The notes beneath the pieces were generated by a model. The model was given only the letters and a program-made list of their open reading frames with translations, ran no database searches and was not told the DNA's origin. Both the position numbers and the translations under genes were made by a program. This document shows, piece by piece, positions 54,258 to 62,227 of a DNA stretch of 64,000 bases. This DNA is from Actinopolyspora mortivallis DSM 44261 (lineage in GTDB: Bacteria > Actinomycetota > Actinomycetes > Mycobacteriales > Pseudonocardiaceae), in assembly GCF_000384035.1 (NCBI RefSeq), contig NZ_KB913024.1, forward strand, positions 1,831,087 through 1,895,086, given 5' to 3'. How positions within the stretch are numbered: the stretch's first letter is position 1; each line of letters opens with the position of its first letter.

Positions 54258-54277
54258 TTGTGTTAGCGCTAACACAA
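54258..54277. promoter_or_regulatory. LacI-type operator, perfect 20-bp palindrome
   Basis: TTGTGTTAGC followed by its exact complement GCTAACACAA. It contains TGTTAGCGCTAACA, the consensus operator of LacI-family repressors, and stands 46 bases upstream of the GH127 start codon. The nearby LacI gene (50232-51266) is the likely reader. Confidence 0.92.
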
Positions 54278-54355
54278 GATCGGATCGGGAATGCTAGCAG
54301 CGTTCCGGGCCGTTTTCCACGGCTCGCGCGAGCACGGCTTCGGCCCTCGGACGCT

Positions 54356-55630
54356 TCAGCTCCCGGTTCCCCGCCGGAGTCCCCGACCACCTCGACGGGG
54401 GACCACCGCTCTGGCCGCCAGTCCGACACCGAACAGGCCGAGTCCACCGAGCACACTGGTCACCGGCAGGGTGGTGGCCAGCAGGAGACATCCGGCGGCA
54501 CCGAGAACGGTCAGCGGTCGCAGCCAACGGCGCTGTTCGCCGGGGAGGGTGAAGGCGGACACGTTGGCCAGGGTGTAGTAGACGAGCACGGCGAAGCTGG
54601 AGAAACCGATGGCCCCGCGCAGGTCGACGAACAGCACCACCACGGTCAGCACCATCCCCAGCAGGAGCTCGGCCCGGCGGGGAACCCGGTAGCGGGGGTG
54701 CACGGCCGCCAGCCAGTGCGGCAGCTCATGGTCGCGGGCCATGGCAAGACCGGTGCGACCGACACCGGCCATCAGCGACAGCAGCACACCGGCCGAGGCC
54801 ACCGCACCGCCCACGCGTACCAGCACGGCCAGTTCACCCAGGTCACCGGTGCGGGCGACCGCGGCCAGCGGGGCCCGCGCCTCGGCCAAGCCCTGGGGAC
54901 CGAGCACGAGCAACGCGCTCGTGGCCACCACCGCGTAGACGACCACCACCAACAGCAGTGCCAGGGGGATCGCCCGGGGGATGGTGCGGGCCGGATCGCG
55001 GACCTCTTCTCCCAGCGTGGCGATGCGCGCGTAACCGGCGAAGGCGAAAAACAGCAGCGCGGCCGCCTGGGTGATACCGGTGATCCCGTGGGTGGTCCAG
55101 TCGCCCAGCCGAGTCGGGTCGACCTGGCCTCCTCCGAGCCCGGCGGCCACCACCCCGGCGAGGGTCAGCAACGTGAGCACCACCAGCACACGGGTGAGCC
55201 GGGCTGTCTTGGTCACTCCGAAGTAGTTCACCGCCGTCAGTACCGCCACCGCCGCCACGGCGACGGGAACCGGGTGCTCCGGCCACGCGTAGGAGCCCAG
55301 GGTCAGTGCCATGGCCGCGCAACTGGCGGTCTTGCCGACCACGAACCCCCACCCGGCCACGAATCCCCACACTGGTCCGAGACGGCGTCCGGCATAGACG
55401 TAGGTGCCGCCGGACTCGGGGTACCGGGCGGCCAGCCGGGCCGAGGCGGTGGCGTTGCAGTAGGCCACCACCGCGGCCAGACCGAGCGCGACCAGCAGCC
55501 CGGATCCGGCGGCCGCCGCGGCCGGAGCGAACGCGGCGAAGACCCCCGCACCCAGCATCGAGCCCAATCCCAGAACCACGGCGTCGTACGTCCCCAGACG
55601 ACGGGCCAGCGCGGAGGGCTCGGACGACAT
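54356..55630 (-). CDS. APC-family amino acid permease
   Basis: A 424-residue transporter with about 12 spans. The APC first-helix motif is seen in VVLGLGSMLGAGVFAAFAPA, with ATASARLAARYPESGGTYVY in the next segment and AALLFFAFAGYARIATLGEE with the conserved unwound helix 6. It imports or exchanges an amino acid or polyamine; specificity is not readable. ATG 55630. Confidence 0.9.
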   Translation of the reverse strand: MSSEPSALARRLGTYDAVVLGLGSMLGAGVFAAFAPAAAAAGSGLLVALGLAAVVAYCNATASARLAARYPESGGTYVYAGRRLGPVWGFVAGWGFVVGKTASCAAMALTLGSYAWPEHPVPVAVAAVAVLTAVNYFGVTKTARLTRVLVVLTLLTLAGVVAAGLGGGQVDPTRLGDWTTHGITGITQAAALLFFAFAGYARIATLGEEVRDPARTIPRAIPLALLLVVVVYAVVATSALLVLGPQGLAEARAPLAAVARTGDLGELAVLVRVGGAVASAGVLLSLMAGVGRTGLAMARDHELPHWLAAVHPRYRVPRRAELLLGMVLTVVVLFVDLRGAIGFSSFAVLVYYTLANVSAFTLPGEQRRWLRPLTVLGAAGCLLLATTLPVTSVLGGLGLFGVGLAARAVVPRRGGRGLRRGTGS

Positions 55631-55813
55631 GGCGGATCTCTCCCCGGGACACGAAATCGTTTCCGTGATGGTATCCGAGCCCTCTGGAAACGGAAGTTCG
55701 GCCCAGCCGAATCAGCCAGCGAATTCCGAACGATGGTCGCGGAAATTCCTGATTTCCGGAACATGAACATCGCGCCTTTGTCTTCCCAGCCGGGGAGGGA
55801 TCGCGAACAGCCG

Positions 55814-56707
55814 CTAGTCACGCACGAGGTCACGGGCCCGGGCCACGGCCTCGGTGTGCGAGGCACGCAACCTGTCCAGGGTGTCGCGATGTCCGGACAG
55901 GGTGTTGGATTCCACCCGTCGTTGCACCGCTTCCACCGTGTCCGGCAGTTCGGCACGCCGTTGGCACCGGGCGTCCTGACGGGACAAGGACAGTTCCAGG
56001 TCGGCCACTTCCTTACTCGCCCCCTGCTCGGAGAGTTCCTCCCGGACGACACGTAACGGACCCTGTATCGTGTCGAAGTCGTGCCCGGCGGAGGACATGC
56101 AGTCCGACCAGCGTTGTTGGGCCGCCTTGAACTCCTCGGAGTCCGTCACCGCCCGTATCACCCTGTTCGACAGGGACTGGATCGTGTGGAAATCACGGTA
56201 CCAGGACTTTCCGTACAGCCTCGTACGGGCACGATGGACGCACCCGTCACTGGAATACGTGAACGTCCGCCCGGTCGGAGTGGTGAAAGAGACTCTGTGC
56301 TCCTCGGTTCCGGTCAGTGCCTCCTTCCACCGCTCTCCACGAGAGTTCGGTCGTTCGTCCCTCTTCTCCTCCCGTTCCGCCCTTTCGACGTGGCGCATCG
56401 TCATGCCGTACCCGTTCTTCCGCGCCTCTTCCGGAGACAGCAGACCGTACGGGTTGTCCGGACCTTCGCCGCCGGTGGCGGCGGGGGAGACTTCGTAGGT
56501 GAATCCTCTGTCTGCCATGCATTCGGCGATGAGTCGTTCCTTCGCCTCGTGCAGCAGCACGGCACGCCGTTCCGAGAAGTGCGTGACGCCTCCGAAGGGA
56601 TAGCCCACCTCGTTCGGAGGCCGATGGCCGGGAGTGGAGGCACACCCGGCCATCGACAGTGCTACCACCAGGACGGCCACGAAGCCGACCGGGCCGCGAA
56701 GACGCAT
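55814..56707 (-). CDS. lipoprotein of unknown function
   Basis: A 297-residue protein with an N-terminal signal and lipobox (FVAVLVVALSMAGC). The rest is charged and helical with paired Cys (AECMADRGFTY, SDGCVHRAR, WSDCMSSAGHDFD, ARCQRR). The ECMADRGF pattern and repeated Cys-Met-x-x-x-G are known from actinobacterial lipoproteins of no assigned role. ATG 56707 was used; a GTG at 56719 would overlap the stop of the preceding I36 gene by 8 bases. It follows that gene on the same strand and is probably co-transcribed. Confidence 0.75.
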   Translation of the reverse strand: MRLRGPVGFVAVLVVALSMAGCASTPGHRPPNEVGYPFGGVTHFSERRAVLLHEAKERLIAECMADRGFTYEVSPAATGGEGPDNPYGLLSPEEARKNGYGMTMRHVERAEREEKRDERPNSRGERWKEALTGTEEHRVSFTTPTGRTFTYSSDGCVHRARTRLYGKSWYRDFHTIQSLSNRVIRAVTDSEEFKAAQQRWSDCMSSAGHDFDTIQGPLRVVREELSEQGASKEVADLELSLSRQDARCQRRAELPDTVEAVQRRVESNTLSGHRDTLDRLRASHTEAVARARDLVRD

Positions 56708-56711
56708 CGAG

Positions 56712-57077
56712 TCAGACACACCAGTCGTTGGAGGCGATACCGTCGGCGTATGCCCCGCGAGGATTGATGTTGATCCCGTCTCCCCGGGCGAGGGTGAACT
56801 TACTGCCGGTCATGTTCCTGCCGCTGTAGAGTGCGACGTTGCACCTCGTCCCGTTGTTGTAGGTGGATCCGGCATTGGCGAACTTGGAGTACTGCAGCAG
56901 GTTGTTGTTGTCCCCGTAGACGGTTCCCGGGTCTCCGTCGAAGTTCTTGTTGTACCAGGCACAGAGAGCTCCGGACGGGCACGGGTCGGCCGTGGCTGGG
57001 GCGGCGAACCCGACCAGACCGACTCCCATCATGGCGAAAGCACTGGCCACGGCAACGGACTTCTTGCGCAAAGACAA
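56712..57077 (-). CDS. secreted peptidase inhibitor I36-like protein
   Basis: A 121-residue protein. A signal peptide (LRKKSVAVASAFAMMGVGL, cut after PATA) precedes a beta/gamma-crystallin-like domain: CPSGALCAWYNKNFDGDPGT, NNNLLQYSKFANAGSTYNNG, NVALYSGRNMTGSKFTLARG, ASNDWCV. This matches the I36 inhibitor family (streptomyces metalloproteinase inhibitor type). The start is TTG at 57077, with AAGGAG 8 bases upstream; no ATG or GTG is better. Four Cys are available for two disulfides. Confidence 0.85.
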   Translation of the reverse strand: MSLRKKSVAVASAFAMMGVGLVGFAAPATADPCPSGALCAWYNKNFDGDPGTVYGDNNNLLQYSKFANAGSTYNNGTRCNVALYSGRNMTGSKFTLARGDGININPRGAYADGIASNDWCV

Positions 57078-57222
57078 TGTATTATCTCCTTGTTCGGGAC
57101 ACGATCGTCCGATCATTCCGTGCTCACGGAAACGTCGGGAAAAGTCACCGAAAGAAAACAAGCTCCACGAATCCCGTCAACGGGAAGCGCTCTTCGATCG
57201 ACTACCTTTCCGACCATTACCG

Positions 57223-57254
57223 AACACAGTGTTGATTCTACTAAACACGGTGTC
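57223..57254. promoter_or_regulatory. tandem TetR-type operator
   Basis: Two copies of an ACAC-N-GTGT dyad, AACACAGTGTT at 57223-57233 and AACACGGTGTC at 57244-57254, start 21 bases apart, i.e. two helical turns. They lie 43-74 bases before the TetR ATG in the divergent 219-bp gap to the I36 gene. This is the arrangement of cooperative TetR binding and would autoregulate the gene. Confidence 0.6.
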
Positions 57255-57296
57255 GACGACAAGAGGGTATAGAACAAAACGGGACAATCTCATACG

Positions 57297-57977
57297 ATGA
57301 GCGGCATGCAATACTCCGGGTGGCAGTCACCGAGATATCGGAATCGCACGGGGATCAGCCAGGGCGACATCCAGGAACGCGCCCTGCTGGAGGCGACACG
57401 GCGTTTGCTCCAGCAGAAGCTGCCGTCACAGCTGACGGTGGGGAGCATAGCGAGCGAGGCGGGGTTGGCCCGGTCCACCGTGTACTTCTATTTCGACAGC
57501 AAGGAGTCGATCCTTTCGGCCACCATCGAGAGCGTGGTGGGTCCCATGATGGACGAGCACGAACAGCTGCTGACCGACAACGGTTTCACGGCAGCCTTCC
57601 CCGCCATACTGCGTCTGCTTTTCGCGACGTGGAAAGCTCACAGCGGGATACTGTCCGGTGTCATGGAGTTCGTGGCCTCCAATCCGGACTACCGGCGCGT
57701 GTGGAGAGGATACATGGAACGCAGTGTCGCCCTCCAGGTCGCGGCCCTGGAACGGGACCGGCAGCGAGGACTCCCGGTAGGCGGTGGTGACCTGGAAGCG
57801 GAGCTGCTGGCCTTCTGCTGGATGGCCGAACGGTGCTGCTACATGCTGTTCAGCCGTGACCACGAGGGGGAGGAGGAGACACATCTCTTCGAGCTTCTGT
57901 TCGGGATGGCCAGCAGGATCACGGGAACACGACTGTCCGACTCGTCCTCGAACGTGCGGCCGGGGGAGAACGGATGA
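57297..57977 (+). CDS. TetR-family regulator
   Basis: A 226-residue regulator: HTH ALLEATRRLLQQKLPSQLTV, GSIASEAGLARSTVYFYFDS, followed by a helical effector domain with AFPAILRLLFATWKAHSGIL and LLAFCWMAERCCYMLFSRD. ATG 57297. The YFYFDSKESILSATIESV segment is the typical N-terminal domain end. The CPBP protease gene follows on the same strand after 181 bases and may be its target. Confidence 0.9.
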   Translation: MSGMQYSGWQSPRYRNRTGISQGDIQERALLEATRRLLQQKLPSQLTVGSIASEAGLARSTVYFYFDSKESILSATIESVVGPMMDEHEQLLTDNGFTAAFPAILRLLFATWKAHSGILSGVMEFVASNPDYRRVWRGYMERSVALQVAALERDRQRGLPVGGGDLEAELLAFCWMAERCCYMLFSRDHEGEEETHLFELLFGMASRITGTRLSDSSSNVRPGENG

Positions 57978-58158
57978 TCATGTGACATCCCTGGGACCGC
58001 CGGACAGACACTCGTCGAAGACGGGACAGCTCGGGTGCCGGGGTTTCCCGCTGGCCCTCATTGTCCTCAACCCGCTCACGAACGGTGTCCGGTCCGGAAA
58101 CGCGGGGAGAGGCATCACCCCCTAACCGACCTACTCGGGTCGTGAAAGGTATCGAAGT

Positions 58159-59094
58159 ATGTCCTCCGCGACGGAGACCTCCGAAGGCGATGTGGCGGCG
58201 AGCCTTCCTGCCAAGAGACGCACGGCGCGCGCAGTAACGACGTGCGGACTCGTCCTCCTGATCGGCTCTCCGCTGTGGCTGCTTTTGACCGGACACACGA
58301 GTTTCCGTGTCTCGGCGAACGAGGGAGCTCCACCGGTTTCCCTGGGAGCGGCGATACTTCCCCCCGCGGTGGGCTTGGTACTCACGCGGCTGGTCCCGCT
58401 TCGGCTGGCGGAAATCGATCCACTGGCGCACGTTCGACGTGCTCGGACACTGCGGGAGATGTGGACGGTCGTGGCGATGGCCGTGGTGTTTCCGGTAATG
58501 ATCGCCGTGCTCCCCGCCGGGTTCTCCCGTGACGTGGGCTACGCGCTATCGAAAGTAGCGCTGTTTCTCGTGGTGCCGCTGATGGCGTTCCGGATCCTGC
58601 GCGGAACCGGTCCGAGTTCTCCCGCGATTCCGCTGCGTGTGATGCGCCCGCGTTGGCTGGCTCCGATCCCGGCTGTTGTGGCGTGGTTCTGTCTGTCGCG
58701 GATCAGCCCACTGGCTCCGCCACCCGTTCCGGCCGAGGCACTACCGGATCCGGTGACTCTGGCTGTGGCATCGTTGGTGACTCTGCTTACCGCCGGTGTT
58801 CTCGAAGAGGTCTTCTACCGTGGTTTCCTGCAGACCCGAATCGAGAGCCTGCTGGGACGCTGGCCCGCGATCATGGTGTCGTCATCGCTGTTCGCGATGA
58901 TGCATCTGCCCACCCATCTGGGATCCGGACCGGTGCTCACCGAAGTGGCCATGATACTGGCCTTCCAGGGCTCGTTCGGGGTGTTCTGTGGGTATCTGTG
59001 GTCTCGCTACCGCAATATCTGGATCACCATCGGGGTGCACATCATCGTCAACCTCGCTTATATCGATCTTCTTCTCGGTTGGCTCGGCCGTTGA
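58159..59094 (+). CDS. CPBP-family intramembrane metalloprotease
   Basis: A 311-residue membrane protein with eight or so spans. The CPBP (CAAX protease/abi) motifs are present: LEEVFYRGFLQTRI (EExxxR), FAMMHLPTHL (FxxxH) and ITIGVHIIVNLAYID (the last His/Asn box). Such proteases cut membrane-bound or prenylated substrates and some protect bacteriocin producers. ATG 58159. Target unknown. Confidence 0.9.
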   Translation: MSSATETSEGDVAASLPAKRRTARAVTTCGLVLLIGSPLWLLLTGHTSFRVSANEGAPPVSLGAAILPPAVGLVLTRLVPLRLAEIDPLAHVRRARTLREMWTVVAMAVVFPVMIAVLPAGFSRDVGYALSKVALFLVVPLMAFRILRGTGPSSPAIPLRVMRPRWLAPIPAVVAWFCLSRISPLAPPPVPAEALPDPVTLAVASLVTLLTAGVLEEVFYRGFLQTRIESLLGRWPAIMVSSSLFAMMHLPTHLGSGPVLTEVAMILAFQGSFGVFCGYLWSRYRNIWITIGVHIIVNLAYIDLLLGWLGR

Positions 59095-59226
59095 GATTTC
59101 CGACACGGGGGTGTGTCGTAGCGACCTGACCTGAGAACCACGCCTACTTCGCGGCTCGCGGGAGTTTCGGGAGAACCGGGCCCACGAGCACTGGAGGGTG
59201 GCCGGGGCGGGATGGTCAACGGCTGC

Positions 59227-59232
59227 TAGGGT
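59227..59232 (+). promoter_or_regulatory. -10 element (TAGGGT) of a leaderless transcript
   Basis: TAGGGT fits the TANNNT consensus and ends 7 bases before the ATG of the 8-codon leader ORF, the spacing at which actinomycete leaderless transcripts start on the A of ATG. Confidence 0.6.
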
Positions 59233-59239
59233 GGTCACT

Positions 59240-59266
59240 ATGCCTACGGGAAGTCTTTTCCTCTGA
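59240..59266 (+). CDS. leader peptide ORF (8 codons) upstream of the ere-like gene
   Basis: ATG CCT ACG GGA AGT CTT TTC CTC TGA encodes MPTGSLFL. It sits at the predicted transcription start and ends 162 bases before the erythromycin-esterase-family ATG. Short leaderless ORFs of this kind are known in actinomycetes upstream of macrolide resistance and whiB7-type genes, where ribosome stalling changes downstream folding. The function here is inferred, not shown. Confidence 0.5.
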   Translation: MPTGSLFL

Positions 59267-59269
59267 CAC

Positions 59270-59346
59270 GCTCCTCCCGGGGAGCGCGGACGACCGGAGT
59301 GCTGTCTCCTCCGGTCCGGTGGAGCCGGGCTGCGGCCCGCCACCGG
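59270..59346 (+). promoter_or_regulatory. stacked hairpins in the ere-like 5' leader (attenuator-like)
   Basis: Three stems in a row: CGCTCC/GGAGCG (59270-59287), GACCGGAG/CTCCGGTC perfect 8 bp (59292-59316), and CCGGTGG/CCACCGG with an inner CGGGC/GCCCG (59316-59346). The second and third share base 59316 and contain repeated CCGG words, so alternative pairings are possible. They begin four bases after the leader-peptide stop codon. Confidence 0.55.
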
Positions 59347-59427
59347 TTGTGCATGGCCAAGTCGGCTTGGGTCCGTCTCCCCATTCGGTGACTGCGTTTC
59401 GTTCCTACACCGAGAGTTGAGCGACTG

Positions 59428-60717
59428 ATGACTGACCGTATGTCTCGTTCCGCCCCACTGTCCGACTGGTTCTGCGAGCACACCAGCATTCTGCGTGGTT
59501 TCGACGTGGACGCGCCGCTGGACGACCTCGAACCGTTGCGCGACATCGTCGGCGACGCGCAGGTGGTGGCTCTGGGCGAAGGAGCCCACTTCGTCAGTGA
59601 GTTCACCCATGCTCGACAGCGGATGCTGCGCTTCCTGGCCGAACGCTGTGGATTCACTGTCGTGGCCTTCGAGTTCGGATTCAGCGAAGCCGCGGCCCTG
59701 GACCACTGGCTGCGGGGCCACGGTGACGAGGCCGACCTGGCCACGGTGGGTGGAACCACGAACGCCGGGGTGAACCCGGAACTGGTGCACTGGCTGCGCC
59801 GACACAACCGCACCAGCGCACATCCGCTGCGTTTCGTCGGTGTGGACACGCCCACGGCCGGCGGCCAGCTGCGCCCGGCGTTGGAACCACTGGCCGACTA
59901 CCTGCGCGAGGTGGATCCCGAGGTCGTTGACCTGGTCGAGCGGGCGCTGGCCATCGCCGACCGATTCACCGGAACCTCGGTGGCTGTGGCTGCCCCGAAA
60001 TGGGCACAGCTGGATGGTGCCGAGCAGGACGCACTGACCGCCTCGTTGACGCGGCTGCTGCTGCGGTTCCGTTCACTGGAACCGCTGTACGTTTCACGCA
60101 GTGACCAGGCTGGCTACGACCGCGCGTTGCGTCACCTCGAGGCGGCCCTGCACGCCGACTACATGTTCACCACCATGCGCGACCTTTTCGCTGGAGGGGG
60201 GATGGAAGGGGACGCCTCGGTCCGGGACCACTACATGGCCGAATCGTTGCGTTGGCACCTCGACCGCGCCGAGCCCGGAACACGCATCGTGCTGGCCGCC
60301 CACAACAACCACATCCAGAAAACCCCGGTGTACTTCGGCGGGGAACTCGCAGCTCTGCCCATGGGATACTATCTCCACCTCCTGCTCGGCGACAGCTACC
60401 GGGCGCTGGCCCAGACCCACACCGCCGAGCACGTCGCCGAAATGCATCCGAGCGAGGACACCGAGACCGGCTTCACCGTCACCGAGGAGCGCCTCGACGC
60501 TCCCGCTCCCGGAAGTGTCGAGGCCGCCGTCATCGACGCCGGCTACGACGCCGAGATCAGCCTCACCAACCTCCGCAACGCACCCGTGGAAGGACTGGAC
60601 GGTATCCGCACCCAGAGTTCCAGCCTGTCCACTCCCGTACCGCGGGCATTCGACGCGGTCCTGACCAGTCCCACAACAACCACCTACCACACGACCAGCC
60701 TGCACAGCGAGCATTAA
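59428..60717 (+). CDS. erythromycin esterase family protein (EreA-like)
   Basis: A 429-residue enzyme-like protein of the Ere family: VVALGEGAHFVSEFTHARQR with the likely catalytic His54 and Glu58, VVAFEFGFSEA with Glu82, the conserved VRDHYMAESLRWHL and LAAHNNHIQKTP with His292/His295. EreA and EreC open the lactone of 14-membered macrolides, but many chromosomal members have other or unknown substrates. ATG 59428 lacks a clear ribosome site. A short leader ORF and hairpins precede it, consistent with drug-induced control. Confidence 0.88.
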   Translation: MTDRMSRSAPLSDWFCEHTSILRGFDVDAPLDDLEPLRDIVGDAQVVALGEGAHFVSEFTHARQRMLRFLAERCGFTVVAFEFGFSEAAALDHWLRGHGDEADLATVGGTTNAGVNPELVHWLRRHNRTSAHPLRFVGVDTPTAGGQLRPALEPLADYLREVDPEVVDLVERALAIADRFTGTSVAVAAPKWAQLDGAEQDALTASLTRLLLRFRSLEPLYVSRSDQAGYDRALRHLEAALHADYMFTTMRDLFAGGGMEGDASVRDHYMAESLRWHLDRAEPGTRIVLAAHNNHIQKTPVYFGGELAALPMGYYLHLLLGDSYRALAQTHTAEHVAEMHPSEDTETGFTVTEERLDAPAPGSVEAAVIDAGYDAEISLTNLRNAPVEGLDGIRTQSSSLSTPVPRAFDAVLTSPTTTTYHTTSLHSEH

Positions 60718-60724
60718 GAGCAAC

Positions 60725-60767
60725 CGGTTCGGGTCCGAGCGGTGTGCCATCGCTCGGGCCCGAACCG
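60725..60767. terminator. 17-bp hairpin between convergent genes
   Basis: CGGTTCGGGTCCGAGCG (60725-60741) opposes CGCTCGGGCCCGAACCG (60751-60767), 17 bp with one U-G-type mismatch and a 9-base loop, eight bases after the ere-like stop codon and before the end of the coiled-coil gene on the other strand. Confidence 0.85.
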
Positions 60768-60817
60768 CCTCTCCACCGAAGTCACCGTCTGCGTGCGCGC
60801 TTCATGAGAGAACACGA

Positions 60818-62113
60818 TCATCCTGGAGCATCCGTGTCAGCCGGCGGTTCGACGGAGGTCCTTCCTTCCCGCTCGTGCAGCAGACGGCGGATCACGTCGG
60901 TGAGCGCCTGCTCGTCGGTGTCCTCGTGCAGAGCCCGGCTCAACGTGCTCGTCCAGTGGGTGAGCAGTCGAGCGTGTTCGTCCCGGTGCCGCTCGGCGGC
61001 GGACAGCTGATGACGCAACCCTCCGATCGTTTCGTGCAGCTCGGCCACCTGGGTGGTGTGGTGGTGCTGGAGTTCCTCCCGCGTTCGTCGCTGTTCCTCC
61101 GCGTGACTGTGTCGGAGCTCGTCGAGTTCCCGCTGGTGTCGCTGTTCGAGCTGACGGGTCTGATCAGTGTGTTCGGCCCGCAGACGTTCGAGTTCCTCGG
61201 AGTGCTCGCGACGAGCCTGTTCCAGGGCGGCGGTGTGTTCGCCGACGAGTTGGTGCACGCGAGCGGTGGCCGTGTCGAGTTGCTCCCGTGTGTCGGCCAG
61301 CGTCTGCTGGGTGCTGCGTAGTTCCGCCCGCGCCTCGGCCAGGTTCTGTTCCGCCGCATCGCGGAGTTGGGTGACAGCGGCCAAACGCTGTTCGAGGTCC
61401 TGGGCGTGGGCGGCGTAGCGGTCACGTTGGCCCTCGGCACGGGACTGGGCGTGTTCGGCGGCGTGTTGGGCCTGTTCAGCCCGCTCGCGGGCCTGGTCTG
61501 CTTCCTTTCTGGCCTGTTCGGCCGCGTCCCGCTCGGACTCGGCTTCGCCACGGGCCTGCTCGGCGGCTTCGCTCTGTCCCCGCGCTTCGGCCGCCTCGGA
61601 CTCCGCCGCGGCCTGAGCCGCCCGAGCCGAGGCGACGTCCTCGTCGAGTTTGCCCGCCACGCTCTCCAGGGAGCGGGTCAACTCGGCCAACGGGGACCGC
61701 AACCGGTGCACTCCCTGCAGGGTGGTGGTGACCAGTTCCCCGAGCACGGTGGTGTCCACCGTGGCGGCGGGAGAGCACTGGTCCCCGTGGGCCGCCGCCA
61801 GCAGTCGTTCCGCCCTGCCCAGTTCGGCGCAGGTCACCGCCCTGCCGTCCACGTTCCAGGTGCGGTCGCGTTCGTGGCAGAACTCCCGTTTACGCCCGGT
61901 CCTGGCTTCGGGAAGTACCGCTCGACACCGGCTGTAGGCACAACGGCGCTCCTCAGCCGATGACCGGGAACTTTTTTCGTCACGACTTCCGTCATGTCTC
62001 TCCGTGCGCGCGGTGTTCTCCCCCGTGGAACCGGGGGAGAGGTGGCGCTGTTGGTCGCCCTCCTCGACGCCCTCCACCTGGTCTCCTGTGAACCGTCCCT
62101 CCTCAACAGACAC
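60818..62113 (-). CDS. coiled-coil protein with Cys-rich N-terminus, KfrA-like
   Basis: A 431-residue protein. The first 100 residues hold a possible zinc-binding region (RRCAYSRCRAVLPEARTGRK, REFCHERDRTWNV; Cys58, Cys63, Cys79, Cys95), and residues about 160-405 form one long Ala/Glu/Arg/Gln-rich coiled coil with heptad character (SAEAEQARGEAES-like repeats). The layout is like plasmid KfrA proteins and actinobacterial relatives: a DNA-binding head and a filament-forming tail. GTG 62113. The AT-rich region in front carries two inverted repeats, fitting autoregulation as in KfrA. Other roles, such as chromosome organisation, are possible. Confidence 0.7.
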   Translation of the reverse strand: MSVEEGRFTGDQVEGVEEGDQQRHLSPGSTGENTARTERHDGSRDEKSSRSSAEERRCAYSRCRAVLPEARTGRKREFCHERDRTWNVDGRAVTCAELGRAERLLAAAHGDQCSPAATVDTTVLGELVTTTLQGVHRLRSPLAELTRSLESVAGKLDEDVASARAAQAAAESEAAEARGQSEAAEQARGEAESERDAAEQARKEADQARERAEQAQHAAEHAQSRAEGQRDRYAAHAQDLEQRLAAVTQLRDAAEQNLAEARAELRSTQQTLADTREQLDTATARVHQLVGEHTAALEQARREHSEELERLRAEHTDQTRQLEQRHQRELDELRHSHAEEQRRTREELQHHHTTQVAELHETIGGLRHQLSAAERHRDEHARLLTHWTSTLSRALHEDTDEQALTDVIRRLLHEREGRTSVEPPADTDAPG

Positions 62114-62139
62114 ACCCAGAGACTATCACTTCAGTTCAC

Positions 62140-62165
62140 TAAACAAAATAAGGGTAGTTTTGTTT
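62140..62165. promoter_or_regulatory. AT-rich inverted repeat near the coiled-coil gene start
   Basis: AAACAAAA at 62140-62147 and TTTTGTTT at 62158-62165, 10 bases apart, beginning 27 bases upstream of the GTG at 62113. Its position on the promoter makes it a candidate operator. Confidence 0.5.
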
Positions 62166-62189
62166 CAATAAGTATATATGTAGACTTCT

Positions 62190-62227
62190 TTTGAGTAGTA
62201 GATAAGGACGGTTATCTACTACTCAAA
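62190..62227. promoter_or_regulatory. perfect 16-bp inverted repeat with 6-base loop
   Basis: TTTGAGTAGTAGATAA at 62190-62205, loop GGACGG, complement at 62212-62227. The AT-rich, tandem TAG-containing arms are very unlike the surrounding DNA. It stands 77 bases upstream of the coiled-coil gene. It could be a repressor operator or a partition-like site; as a terminator it would lack a gene ending in front of it. Confidence 0.7.
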
